Made by a program: the position numbers and the translations under genes. This document shows, in pieces, positions 1-5,748 of a DNA stretch of 5,748 nucleotides. This stretch comes from Deltaproteobacteria bacterium (GTDB lineage Bacteria; Desulfobacterota; Desulfobacteria; Desulfobacterales; JAFDCJ01): contig JAJRVC010000208.1 in assembly GCA_024277475.1 (NCBI GenBank), positions 1 through 5,748 of the forward strand, given 5' to 3'. Under the pieces are notes generated by a model that saw nothing but the letters and a program-made list of their open reading frames with translations, did no database searches and had not been told where the DNA came from. Numbering within the stretch: the stretch's first letter is position 1; every line of letters starts with the position of its first letter.

Positions 1-29
1 ATAATTTCTTTATAACAATTCTTTTCCAT
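1..29 (-). CDS. Start of an unidentified gene (5' end only)
   Basis: An ATG at 29-27 opens a frame running off the left edge. The visible N-terminus is MEKNCYKEI, then an incomplete codon. Support comes from the translation signal: a perfect AAGGAG (41-36) sits 6 nt before the ATG, the best ribosome-binding site in the window, and it follows a non-coding stretch on the same strand as all the other genes. Nine residues are too few to assign a family. The AT-rich codons match the neighbouring sulfotransferase end of the window rather than the GC-rich right half. It could be the next gene of the polysaccharide cluster or the first gene of a separate unit. Confidence 0.6.
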
Positions 30-78
30 AATAATCTCCTTGGGTTAGAGGTATTTATTATCCTCTAACACAGAGAGG
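30..78 (-). promoter_or_regulatory. Leader of the left-edge gene: Shine-Dalgarno site and hairpin
   Basis: Read on the minus strand, a perfect 8-bp inverted repeat (GTTAGAGG at 69-62, CCTCTAAC at 51-44, 10-nt AT-rich loop) lies just upstream of the AAGGAG at 41-36 and the ATG at 29. A second CCTCT copy at 78-74 can pair with the same AGAGG (66-62) in a 5-bp alternative hairpin, so the two folds exclude each other. No T-run follows the stem, so it is not a standard intrinsic terminator. Its closeness to the ribosome-binding site allows a role in translation or mRNA stability, but that is inference. Between this leader and the relic ending near 195 I see no gene, only two ACTTTTT copies (93-99, 101-107, plus strand). 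Confidence 0.4.
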
Positions 79-194
79 CCTAAATGTCCCGTACTTTTTC
101 ACTTTTTACGTCATCTTCTCCAACGGTCGTGATTTACACCCTCTTTGAATTCATTCCAAACAGTGAGCGAAAGAAACATCCTGTTCACTACGCT

Positions 195-314
195 GCTGAT
201 ATTGAAATTTTCATAATCCCCCAACACATCTCATTCAGTGCGTCCGCCATAGATAATTTCTGAAATGTGATCGGCGTCATTAAAGTGCCTGATAAAGAAT
301 ATGTCTTACTGCAT
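195..314 (-). pseudogene. Internally deleted relic of a GT-B surface carbohydrate gene, paralogue of the gene at 2357-3643
   Basis: Translated from the ATG at 314-312, this reads MQ*DIFFIRHFNDADHI and then, without a break, SEIIYGGRTE*DVLGDYENF. The first 17 codons match residues 1-17 of the intact gene at 2357-3643 (11 of 17 identical). The following codons match its residues 400-419 (18 of 20 identical). About 382 codons between them are absent, and the junction (264/263) keeps the frame. At DNA level, 207-263 matches 2390-2446 at 49 of 57 positions. In-frame stops TAA (308-306) and TGA (233-231) rule out a working protein. After about 195 the similarity fades and the frame runs on past the intact gene's stop position. 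The ATG overlaps the stop of the upstream sulfotransferase as TAATG, suggesting the ancestral gene was translationally coupled to it. Confidence 0.85.
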
Positions 315-1213
315 TATCCCTGGATTTTAGAAAAAATTTTTTTGAACTCTCGCCAGGAAAACAACTTTATCATATCTTCCACGAACCCTCTGCCCACGGA
401 TAGCCAGTTATAGGATGATTTATACCCAAATTTTACAGCATACTTTGCTGTAATTAAATTTATTAAATTTGTCTGGCCGATGCTTAGAAATTTTTGCCAT
501 TTATCGCGGTCGTTTTTTTGTATCGTTTCCTGAACAATATTCTTGTCTTTCCAGAATTCATGCTCGGAAACAATCCCGGGCGGAGCAGCAACATTCTCGA
601 CAATTCTGGATTCGTATGGGATATTTAGAAATTTACAGCAATTTCTTAAAACCAGTTCCGTTTCGCAAGTCAAATCTTCATACTTTATCAAAAACACATT
701 ATTCTTTTCTCTTATTTTCAATATAGCCGCTGCTATCTTATTATAGAGCAAAGAAAGCCTAACGACCGATTTGTCTTGTTTCGGGCTATTTATCAACTGA
801 GAATTTACTACGTTTTTGGGTTCCCTGATCATGCAGATGAATTTAGCGTCGGGGTAATATTTGAGTATTTGCGAGAAAAAAAATACATGCCGCGGTGTTT
901 TTTCCAAAAATGTATTGCGGCCGTCAGGATTAAACTGTTCGATTAGATGCTCGAATATGTCTTTTACGGCAGTTAAATGATCGGGGAATTCCGGATCTAT
1001 CTTTATGCCGGATTTTTTAAATAATATGCGCTGAATGCGTTTGCCGTGTTTTTTACTCAATTTTTTTTCCGGCAGGCCGTAAGTTGCCCTTTCAAAAAAA
1101 TGGGTTTCGGGCATCGGAAAATATATTCCTGTATTGCACAAGATCCCCTGGATCAATGTAGTTCCTGATCTTGGCATTCCAACAACAAATACAGGTTGTT
1201 TATAATCAAGCAT
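314..1213 (-). CDS. Sulfotransferase family protein (Sulfotransferase_3-like)
   Basis: Predicted cytoplasmic PAPS-dependent sulfotransferase of 299 residues, a normal length for bacterial members, transferring sulfate to a hydroxyl, here probably on a surface glycan precursor. The 5'-phosphosulfate-binding loop VVGMPRSGTTL is at residues 10-20, directly after the start as usual. EKTPRH follows at 104-109. The 3'-phosphate-binding segment is ICMIREPKNVVNS (126-138) with R130 and S138, and KYEDL is at 177-181. A late RDKW (236-239) and a C-terminal aromatic/basic stretch complete the pattern. No signal peptide or membrane segment is seen. The start at 1213 is set by the adjacent P-loop; no clear Shine-Dalgarno precedes it. 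The gene is markedly AT-rich compared with the genes to its right. Its stop overlaps the relic's ATG (TAATG). Acceptor substrate unknown. Confidence 0.9.
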   Translation of the reverse strand: MLDYKQPVFVVGMPRSGTTLIQGILCNTGIYFPMPETHFFERATYGLPEKKLSKKHGKRIQRILFKKSGIKIDPEFPDHLTAVKDIFEHLIEQFNPDGRNTFLEKTPRHVFFFSQILKYYPDAKFICMIREPKNVVNSQLINSPKQDKSVVRLSLLYNKIAAAILKIREKNNVFLIKYEDLTCETELVLRNCCKFLNIPYESRIVENVAAPPGIVSEHEFWKDKNIVQETIQKNDRDKWQKFLSIGQTNLINLITAKYAVKFGYKSSYNWLSVGRGFVEDMIKLFSWREFKKIFSKIQG

Positions 1214-1367
1214 AATTTTAATTTCAGATCTTCGGCATTTTCTGACTAAATCTCAGAAATTATCCTCGGATCCACAAATTTTCGGCGCTCCCAACTGTGA
1301 GTGAGACCAGTTAAGTCTCTTTTTCAGTGTTAAGGAATGTCGTATCCCCATTTACGTCCGTGCGAAT
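1214..1367. other. Intergenic gap between the two sulfotransferase genes
   Basis: This 154-bp gap holds no convincing gene, RNA or repeat. A 5-bp stem (GAGAC 1303-1307, GTCTC 1315-1319) followed by five T on the plus strand resembles a very weak terminator, but it faces the wrong way for the genes here. On the minus strand a GATAAT hexamer (1266-1261) has no -35 partner at usual spacing. The gap is much wider than the other gene junctions on the left side, which suggests a seam between cassettes rather than a compact operon joint. Confidence 0.4.
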
Positions 1368-2306
1368 TCAACCAAGATCATATTCGTACATCGCAAGATC
1401 AATATCGACCATCCGGTTAAGCCTGCGATTGCTTTCTGGAATTATTTTCTGAAGTTTTTCCTCGATATCGGTGGGGATTTGAAGCGGTTCAGGATTGCTC
1501 CCGTGATACTTCTCGAGTATCGGAATCAGCCACTTTTTTTTTACCGTTGAGTACGCTGTATCCAAGGCAGCACCTGTTTTCGGCCCTGATTTTCCGAGCA
1601 GTTTCGTACACCACCTCAATTTTTGGAATCCGGAATTCCATCTACGCATCTGGTTGAGAATCTTAACGTTTTTCGGTGAAGCGAGAACAACCGGCCCGGT
1701 TCCTTTGAGCATAATTGCTTTGGAAACCCCGATAAAGTAGCACGCAACCTGTTGAAATCCCGTCCAATCTTTCCGGATCGATTCGTAAGGTAGCACCAGG
1801 ATATTTGAACGACCGAAATGCTGCACATAGAGGGCTACCAGCTTATCATACTGAAGCTTGTCGAACGCATTTTCTGCAAATTTCCTCTTTATTAGAAAAT
1901 CCTCAAAAGACCGCACCTCGTGTTTTTTCGAAAGAGAGACCCGAAACGCATAAAGGCTCTTCAACCAGTCGCGTTGGCGTCGGACAATAACAAGAACCTT
2001 TGCATTTGGAAAAGCCGTGGCCAGACGTTCACTAATCAGATACTTTTTCCGGGTCTTAGATCCGGATATCGAACCACTGAAAGCTTCGTGCGAAATGAGC
2101 AATATGTTAGATCCGGGACACGGTACTGTTTCTGACTCGATTATATGATAAAATTGTTCGGGATCAAAATCCGGGCTTTTTCTGATATACTCGCCGGCGA
2201 CTTTAGGCTGCATGCAACTGTTGACTTCAAGTTGGGGGAAATACCATTGCTGGAGGAATGTTGAGGCCGCTATATGCATTCCAACGTGTAACACTTTGTT
2301 AAGCAT
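1368..2306 (-). CDS. Capsular polysaccharide-type sulfotransferase with altered PAPS-binding loop
   Basis: Sulfotransferase-fold protein, probably cytoplasmic, 312 residues from the chosen start. The N-terminal strand and loop read LHVGMHIAASTFLQ where the family normally has H-x-G-x-x-K-[TA]-[GA]-[ST]-T-x-L-Q. The conserved lysine is replaced by isoleucine (ATA, 2273-2271). Counting from the longer start at 2336, the 3'-phosphate segment VLVIVRRQRDWLKSLY lies at 114-129 (R119/R120, S127), and SHEAFSG (82-88) and SFEDFL (143-148) are typical of this subfamily. ATG at 2306 is preferred over in-frame ATGs at 2336 and 2324 because AAGGAAAAGG lies just upstream and the loop then starts near the N-terminus. 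It follows the GT-B gene by 50 nt, as in an operon. It may be inactive, altered in donor use, or carry a sequence error at this codon. Confidence 0.85.
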   Translation of the reverse strand: MLNKVLHVGMHIAASTFLQQWYFPQLEVNSCMQPKVAGEYIRKSPDFDPEQFYHIIESETVPCPGSNILLISHEAFSGSISGSKTRKKYLISERLATAFPNAKVLVIVRRQRDWLKSLYAFRVSLSKKHEVRSFEDFLIKRKFAENAFDKLQYDKLVALYVQHFGRSNILVLPYESIRKDWTGFQQVACYFIGVSKAIMLKGTGPVVLASPKNVKILNQMRRWNSGFQKLRWCTKLLGKSGPKTGAALDTAYSTVKKKWLIPILEKYHGSNPEPLQIPTDIEEKLQKIIPESNRRLNRMVDIDLAMYEYDLG

Positions 2307-2356
2307 GCCTTTTCCTTGGTCCATCTTTGAATACATCCCACTTTTGAGCCGGCAGA

Positions 2357-3643
2357 CTACACCCTGTCCGCTGCATGGCTGACAATGAAGTTTTCATAAT
2401 CCCCCAGCACGTCTCTTTCATCCCGTCCACCATAGATAATTTCTGAGAGAAAACTATTTATATTTTCTTCCGTATACGGAACATTTGCCTTGTCAGCTTG
2501 CAGCGATAGCAGGGCATCCTTCAACTCAGCTTCATCATGGAGGGTCCAGCAAGCTCCAAGTTCTTCATATTCCGTGGTGTTTTCATGCAGGTATTTCAGA
2601 TAGAGAACCGGTTTGCGTTGAACCAGCGTTTCGATAAGAATGCTGGAGCCAATCACCAGCATGACATCCGCCCATTCACACAACTCTACCGAGGAGAATT
2701 CATAGACATTGGCCAGCGGAATACTCTCATACACGTTGGCTTCTTTACCTGAGCGGGTATGGGGTTTGACGACAATTTCCATTCCTTTGAGTTCAGATAA
2801 CAGATCAAACGTCTTTAGCATTCGTTCAACATCGATCCGGTAAGCAAACCGGGTGGTCATAAAAACAGCTTTCAATTTGCCGGAACTGTCCGTCACCGGT
2901 TTCATCGTCCGTGGCAAAATTTTTTTGTTTTGCGCCATCCATTCCCGGCAGTAGCGGGCGCTGCCCAGTACGGAAATTCTTTCTTTATCAACTCCTGCCC
3001 GGGCTAAAACCTCTGCGCGCAATTTGTTCTGGGTAATGATGTAATCAAAGCGATTGAACTTTTCATAGCGGCTTTCCTCGGTTGAACCGGTCCTCACAAA
3101 ATTATTGGTATATATGAACACCCCATGGGGAAGCGCGACGGCCGGTATGGATTTCTCACCGGCTGCCGTTAAAAGGATGTTAACAACGTATCGCTTTGGA
3201 TTGACATGGTCGAAACAGACCATCCGAGCTCCGGACTGCTCTATAATGTTTCGTGCCCAGGAAAGGTCGTAAAATTTCTCTCGGCAGCGTTTGTAGAACT
3301 TTTTGCCGATCTTATTGGCACACCTTTGAAAGGTCGTCAACCCGGCTGAAAATAGGGTCCAAGTATGACTGTCAAGCCTGTTGGCGACGGCAAAGCAGGT
3401 CCTGCCGATAAACCGCATGATACGGTGGATCGGCCCCAGCGGCCGGCTGAACTCATCGAAAATATAATTTACTTTGACTCCCTGTTTTTTCAGAAACCGG
3501 AGGCGGTAATCGCCCTGGAGGTTATACTCCGGATTTAAACAATAAACGGCTACCGGATAATTATCCTGCCGCATTTTCCCGACAATGGGAGTAATATGGT
3601 CGATATCGTTGAATTCTCTGATAAAAAACAGGTACATGTCCAT
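2357..3643 (-). CDS. GT-B-fold surface carbohydrate biosynthesis protein (CDP-glycerol transferase / UDP-GlcNAc 2-epimerase-like)
   Basis: A 428-residue soluble protein with the look of a two-Rossmann GT-B enzyme. The N-terminal half (about 1-240) has alternating strands and helices and LPHGVF at 171-176, resembling the PHG loop of surface-polymer transferases. The C-terminal half holds VLGSARY (225-231), VVKPHTR (291-297) and ADVMLVIGSSILIETL (325-340), then RKPVLYLKY (343-351); this is the nucleotide-binding part of the CDP-glycerol glycerophosphotransferase/epimerase superfamily. It likely transfers a sugar or a phosphate-linked unit to a cell-surface polymer; donor and acceptor are not identifiable. 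ATG at 3643 (or 3637) abuts the inverted repeat, and only a weak GGA serves as a ribosome-binding site. A deleted paralogue survives at 195-314, whose N-terminus aligns with this start and so supports 3643. Confidence 0.75.
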   Translation of the reverse strand: MDMYLFFIREFNDIDHITPIVGKMRQDNYPVAVYCLNPEYNLQGDYRLRFLKKQGVKVNYIFDEFSRPLGPIHRIMRFIGRTCFAVANRLDSHTWTLFSAGLTTFQRCANKIGKKFYKRCREKFYDLSWARNIIEQSGARMVCFDHVNPKRYVVNILLTAAGEKSIPAVALPHGVFIYTNNFVRTGSTEESRYEKFNRFDYIITQNKLRAEVLARAGVDKERISVLGSARYCREWMAQNKKILPRTMKPVTDSSGKLKAVFMTTRFAYRIDVERMLKTFDLLSELKGMEIVVKPHTRSGKEANVYESIPLANVYEFSSVELCEWADVMLVIGSSILIETLVQRKPVLYLKYLHENTTEYEELGACWTLHDEAELKDALLSLQADKANVPYTEENINSFLSEIIYGGRDERDVLGDYENFIVSHAADRV

Positions 3644-3645
3644 GG

Positions 3646-3765
3646 GTTCCAGGTTCGGGGTTCAAGGTTTTGGGTTCAGAGGTTCAGAGGTTCTTAATGA
3701 GATTCTCGGGTCTTTCATACCTTCTTTGTCCTTAACCCTGAACGTTGAACTTTGAACCTGTGAAC
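3646..3765. repeat. Long imperfect inverted repeat filling the intergenic gap (GGTTC/GAACC-rich)
   Basis: The left arm (3646-3676) and right arm (3734-3765) are reverse complements at about 25 of 32 aligned positions. They share blocks such as CAGGTTC, GTTCAA and GGGTT. A tandem repeat lies just inside the left arm: GGTTCAGA at 3673-3680 and 3681-3688, then GGTTC at 3689-3693. The element sits between the stop of the GT2-dehydrogenase gene and the ATG of the GT-B gene and touches both, so the latter's ribosome-binding region is made of repeat sequence. There is no T-run, so a classical terminator is unlikely. Transcribed, it would form a long stem with a loop of about 57 nt. It resembles dispersed intergenic palindromic repeats, but other copies cannot be seen from this window alone. 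Confidence 0.75.
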
Positions 3766-3767
3766 GG

Positions 3768-5687
3768 TCACCTTATTTTTAAAATGGTTTTTAAATGCTT
3801 TCCTCTCTTCGTAATTTCCCAGGCTTCCTTAAACCGGGATAACGGGAGTACTTTTTCCATGAACACATCGGTTTTTATTTGAGGCAGCAACTCGATTGCC
3901 AGATCGAAATGCTTGGCCGCACTTCCCACGGAGCCGACCAGCATCTTATCATAGGCGACAATATTTTCAAACGTGTATTGCCGATGGGCATAAGGCAGAC
4001 CCAACAGGAGAATTCTGGCTCCGGCCGGGCTCTGATGAAGAATGGCATCCAGGGCATCCGGATTGCCGGTCACCTCCGCCAGATTTTCAAAATCACCGAG
4101 GCCGGACAGGTCGTCTGAGGCATTGATATCGGAACCGTCAAAATATCCCAGCCGTTTCCTGTTTTGATCGAAGACCGTCACCCGATGGCCCCAGAGCTCG
4201 AGTACCCGTGCGCAAAGGTGCCCGAGTGATCCGGCACCCACCACGGCGACCTGTCTTTGCGCTTTTCTGTCACGCCAGGTTCGCCGCAGACGTTTAAGTC
4301 CTTTCAGCGCAACCGCCAGGGGCTCGCAAAGGCAAGCTTTCAGAAGTTCAAAATCCGGCGGCAGCCGGTGGACATACCGCCCGGGCACGACCACATATTC
4401 GGCATAGCCGCCGTTTCTGCCAATAACGCCCAGCTCCGTCCTGTGTCTGCACGCAATCCAGTTTTCCCGTTGACAGGCATCACAGCTGCCGCAGCTGTGA
4501 ATACATTCCACCACCACGGGATCACCGGCTTCCAGGTGACTGACGTTGGGCCCCACCCCCACCACCCGGCCACTGAATTCATGACCCGGGACGATGGGAT
4601 ATTTGGCCGTACCATTTTTGTAATACCCCAGGGTGCCCTCGTATATTTCGATATCGGTGGAGCAAACCGCTTCGTAGGCCACCCGGATCAGTGTATCTCC
4701 CGGTTTGACCTCCGGGATCTCAATTTGCTCGATTGCAGCCTGGTGCGCACCATGAATGACCACCGCCTTACAGGTACGGTCGAATAGTACCTTTTCCCTG
4801 AGATTCGGATTTTCCATGATTCCACCGTCGAGCAGACCCTTTATGGTGCCGATGCTCTTGTTGACTCGAAAGCGGATTGTCTCCCGGGCCATGTCCCGGA
4901 AACGCAGTGTGCCTGATCCACTATCTTTGCCCGGACACAGGAAGCGTCCCCAATCAAAAATGAGTCTGACCGCTTCCACGACCGGATTGACAATAGCATG
5001 TCGGGTTGTCTGGATCCCGATCCAGTGGGCCGCGACCGCCTCACGGTAGTATCGTCTGCGGATCTGCCGCCAGTTTTCCTCATGGATGTGGTAAAGAGCC
5101 GCCCGGGGTTGGTAGACAACCTGATAGCTGCGCTCCATCCAGTATTTGGCCCATTCAATATCTTCCAGCCCCAACAATCCTTCATCAAATGGATGTTGTC
5201 GCCACAGGTCCCTGCGAACCGCAGAGTTGGCATTGTTGGCAAAAAATCTGGGCGGACGTAACACGCGCCGCTGCGGGCCGAAAGTGCGGCGCATATCCTG
5301 GGCTTCGCTGAATTTGGATGATCTGCCCCCCAGCTGTCGTCCATAGACCATGGCAGTCTTGTCATCGTGCAGGGGTTCAATCAGGTTCCCCAGCCAGTGT
5401 TCATTAAACGGCAGTGTATGCGCCGAGACAATGACAATGTATTTGCCGGATGTTTGCTGAATCCCGACGTTCAAAGAGTGACCAAAGGTAAAATCACGGC
5501 TTTCAATCGGCAGCAGCTTGTCGGCTTTTTGGGCCGCAATTTCCCGGGTCCGGTCCAGCGATCCCGAATCGACAACGATGGTTTCATAGTCGCGATACAT
5601 CTGCTGGTCGATCGCCGCCAGCAGATCCGGCAGGAATTTTTCCTCGTTGAAGGTACGGATAACTACAGATGTTTCAGGGTGGTTCAT
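3768..5687 (-). CDS. Bifunctional GT2 glycosyltransferase-zinc-dependent medium-chain dehydrogenase fusion
   Basis: 639 residues, two complete enzyme domains. Residues 1 to ~288 are a GT2 (GT-A fold) transferase: SVVIRTFNEE (7-16), VDSGSLDRT (39-47), VSAHTLP (87-93) where most GT2 enzymes have a DxD, YGRQ (115-118), LEDIEWAK (174-181), YHIHEENW (199-206). Residues ~300-639 are a medium-chain (alcohol/sorbitol/threonine-type) dehydrogenase: catalytic-zinc ligands C342, H369-E370 in GHEFSG, and E455 in CEPLAVAL; structural-zinc C399, C402, C405, C413; Rossmann motif GAGSLG (484-489) and D507, which favours NAD over NADP. The structural-zinc cysteines argue against a TarJ-like ribulose-5-phosphate reductase. 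The start overlaps the upstream stop (ATGA). An internal ATG at 4817 (M291) after GGTGGA could restart translation of the dehydrogenase alone. Probable role: sugar transfer coupled to precursor redox chemistry; substrates unknown. Confidence 0.88.
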   Translation of the reverse strand: MNHPETSVVIRTFNEEKFLPDLLAAIDQQMYRDYETIVVDSGSLDRTREIAAQKADKLLPIESRDFTFGHSLNVGIQQTSGKYIVIVSAHTLPFNEHWLGNLIEPLHDDKTAMVYGRQLGGRSSKFSEAQDMRRTFGPQRRVLRPPRFFANNANSAVRRDLWRQHPFDEGLLGLEDIEWAKYWMERSYQVVYQPRAALYHIHEENWRQIRRRYYREAVAAHWIGIQTTRHAIVNPVVEAVRLIFDWGRFLCPGKDSGSGTLRFRDMARETIRFRVNKSIGTIKGLLDGGIMENPNLREKVLFDRTCKAVVIHGAHQAAIEQIEIPEVKPGDTLIRVAYEAVCSTDIEIYEGTLGYYKNGTAKYPIVPGHEFSGRVVGVGPNVSHLEAGDPVVVECIHSCGSCDACQRENWIACRHRTELGVIGRNGGYAEYVVVPGRYVHRLPPDFELLKACLCEPLAVALKGLKRLRRTWRDRKAQRQVAVVGAGSLGHLCARVLELWGHRVTVFDQNRKRLGYFDGSDINASDDLSGLGDFENLAEVTGNPDALDAILHQSPAGARILLLGLPYAHRQYTFENIVAYDKMLVGSVGSAAKHFDLAIELLPQIKTDVFMEKVLPLSRFKEAWEITKRGKHLKTILKIR

Positions 5688-5748
5688 TTCCCCGCATTGT
5701 GCAGGCCCGCGAGCAGGTTACGGATGGTGTTTTCATGCACCCGGTCCC
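5684..5748 (-). CDS. C-terminal end of an unidentified upstream gene
   Basis: A frame enters from the right edge and ends at TGA (5686-5684), giving the last 20 residues DRVHENTIRNLLAGLHNAGK. Its stop shares the ATGA with the start of the GT2-dehydrogenase gene, the usual sign of translational coupling in an operon, and the G+C-rich codons match that gene. The tail looks like a soluble amphipathic helix with a basic end. It is too short to assign to a family, and I do not recognise it. The overlap implies a gene of the same polysaccharide cluster. Confidence 0.65.
   Translation of the reverse strand, partial: DRVHENTIRNLLAGLHNAGK

Noticed and set aside
57..62. GATAAT on the minus strand as a -10 box for the left-edge gene
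   Set aside because: No recognisable -35 hexamer at 16-18 nt spacing, and the hexamer lies in the hairpin loop region.
1251..1264. A 14-base match in opposite orientation to 2435-2448 (TCTCAGAAATTATC)
   Set aside because: The match does not extend on either side, and one 14-mer pair in a window this size is plausible by chance.
1239..1313. A 25-codon open stretch on the minus strand (…HSWERRKFVDPRIISEI, then TAG) between the two sulfotransferases, protein-like in appearance
   Set aside because: It is bounded by stops on both sides, lacks a start codon with a ribosome-binding site, and matches no family I can name. It could be a relic, but the evidence is insufficient.
1303..1324. Stem GAGAC/GTCTC followed by five T on the plus strand, terminator-like
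   Set aside because: The stem is only 5 bp and the orientation is opposite to all genes, so no gene would be terminated by it.
4257..4787. Long plus-strand open frame of 176 codons inside the dehydrogenase domain
   Set aside because: It is antisense to a well-supported zinc-dehydrogenase domain with all metal ligands intact; its composition is that of a shadow frame in G+C-rich DNA.
3768..4817. Dehydrogenase domain as TarJ (ribulose-5-phosphate reductase) of a CDP-ribitol pathway
   Set aside because: The four structural-zinc cysteines and motif pattern fit the sorbitol/threonine-type dehydrogenases better; no cytidylyltransferase is visible in the window.
4841..5380. Minus-strand open frame of 179 codons in another frame of the GT2 domain
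   Set aside because: It overlaps the GT2 frame completely, shows no family motif, and is explained by G+C-rich codon structure.

Overview
The window is a stretch of a surface-polysaccharide (O-antigen, capsule or exopolysaccharide type) gene cluster. Every gene lies on the minus strand, so transcription runs from high to low coordinates. The organism is a Gram-negative-like bacterium. The sulfotransferases, the mixed base composition and an intergenic GGTTC/GAACC-rich inverted repeat would fit a sulfate-reducing or related deltaproteobacterial (Desulfobacterota) lineage, but no marker gene proves this and it is an inference.

In transcription order: (1) the last 20 codons of an unidentified gene enter at the right edge and overlap the next start by ATGA. 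(2) A 639-residue two-domain protein (3768-5687) joins a GT2 glycosyltransferase to a complete zinc-dependent medium-chain dehydrogenase. (3) A 124-bp gap (3644-3767) is nearly filled by a long imperfect inverted repeat. (4) A GT-B-fold, CDP-glycerol-transferase/epimerase-like surface carbohydrate protein follows (2357-3643). (5) Next is a capsular-type sulfotransferase (1368-2306) whose PAPS-binding loop lacks the expected lysine. (6) After a 154-bp gap comes a second, unrelated-subfamily sulfotransferase (314-1213) with intact PAPS motifs. (7) Overlapping its stop by TAATG is a short relic (195-314) in which the first 17 codons of a paralogue of gene (4) are joined directly to its last ~23 codons, with two in-frame stops. 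(8) At the left edge a new gene begins at position 29 behind a strong AAGGAG ribosome-binding site and a perfect 8-bp hairpin.

Together the genes suggest assembly and modification of a sulfated surface glycan: the GT2 domain adds a sugar, the dehydrogenase may oxidise or reduce a sugar, polyol or nucleotide-sugar precursor, the GT-B protein transfers a sugar or polyol-phosphate-like unit, and the sulfotransferases decorate hydroxyl groups. The polymer and exact substrates cannot be read from the sequence.

Base composition changes sharply along the window (the line 4501-4560 is 38/60 G+C, the line 661-720 only 15/60). With the relic and the intergenic repeat, this points to a cluster assembled by recombination of cassettes from different sources.
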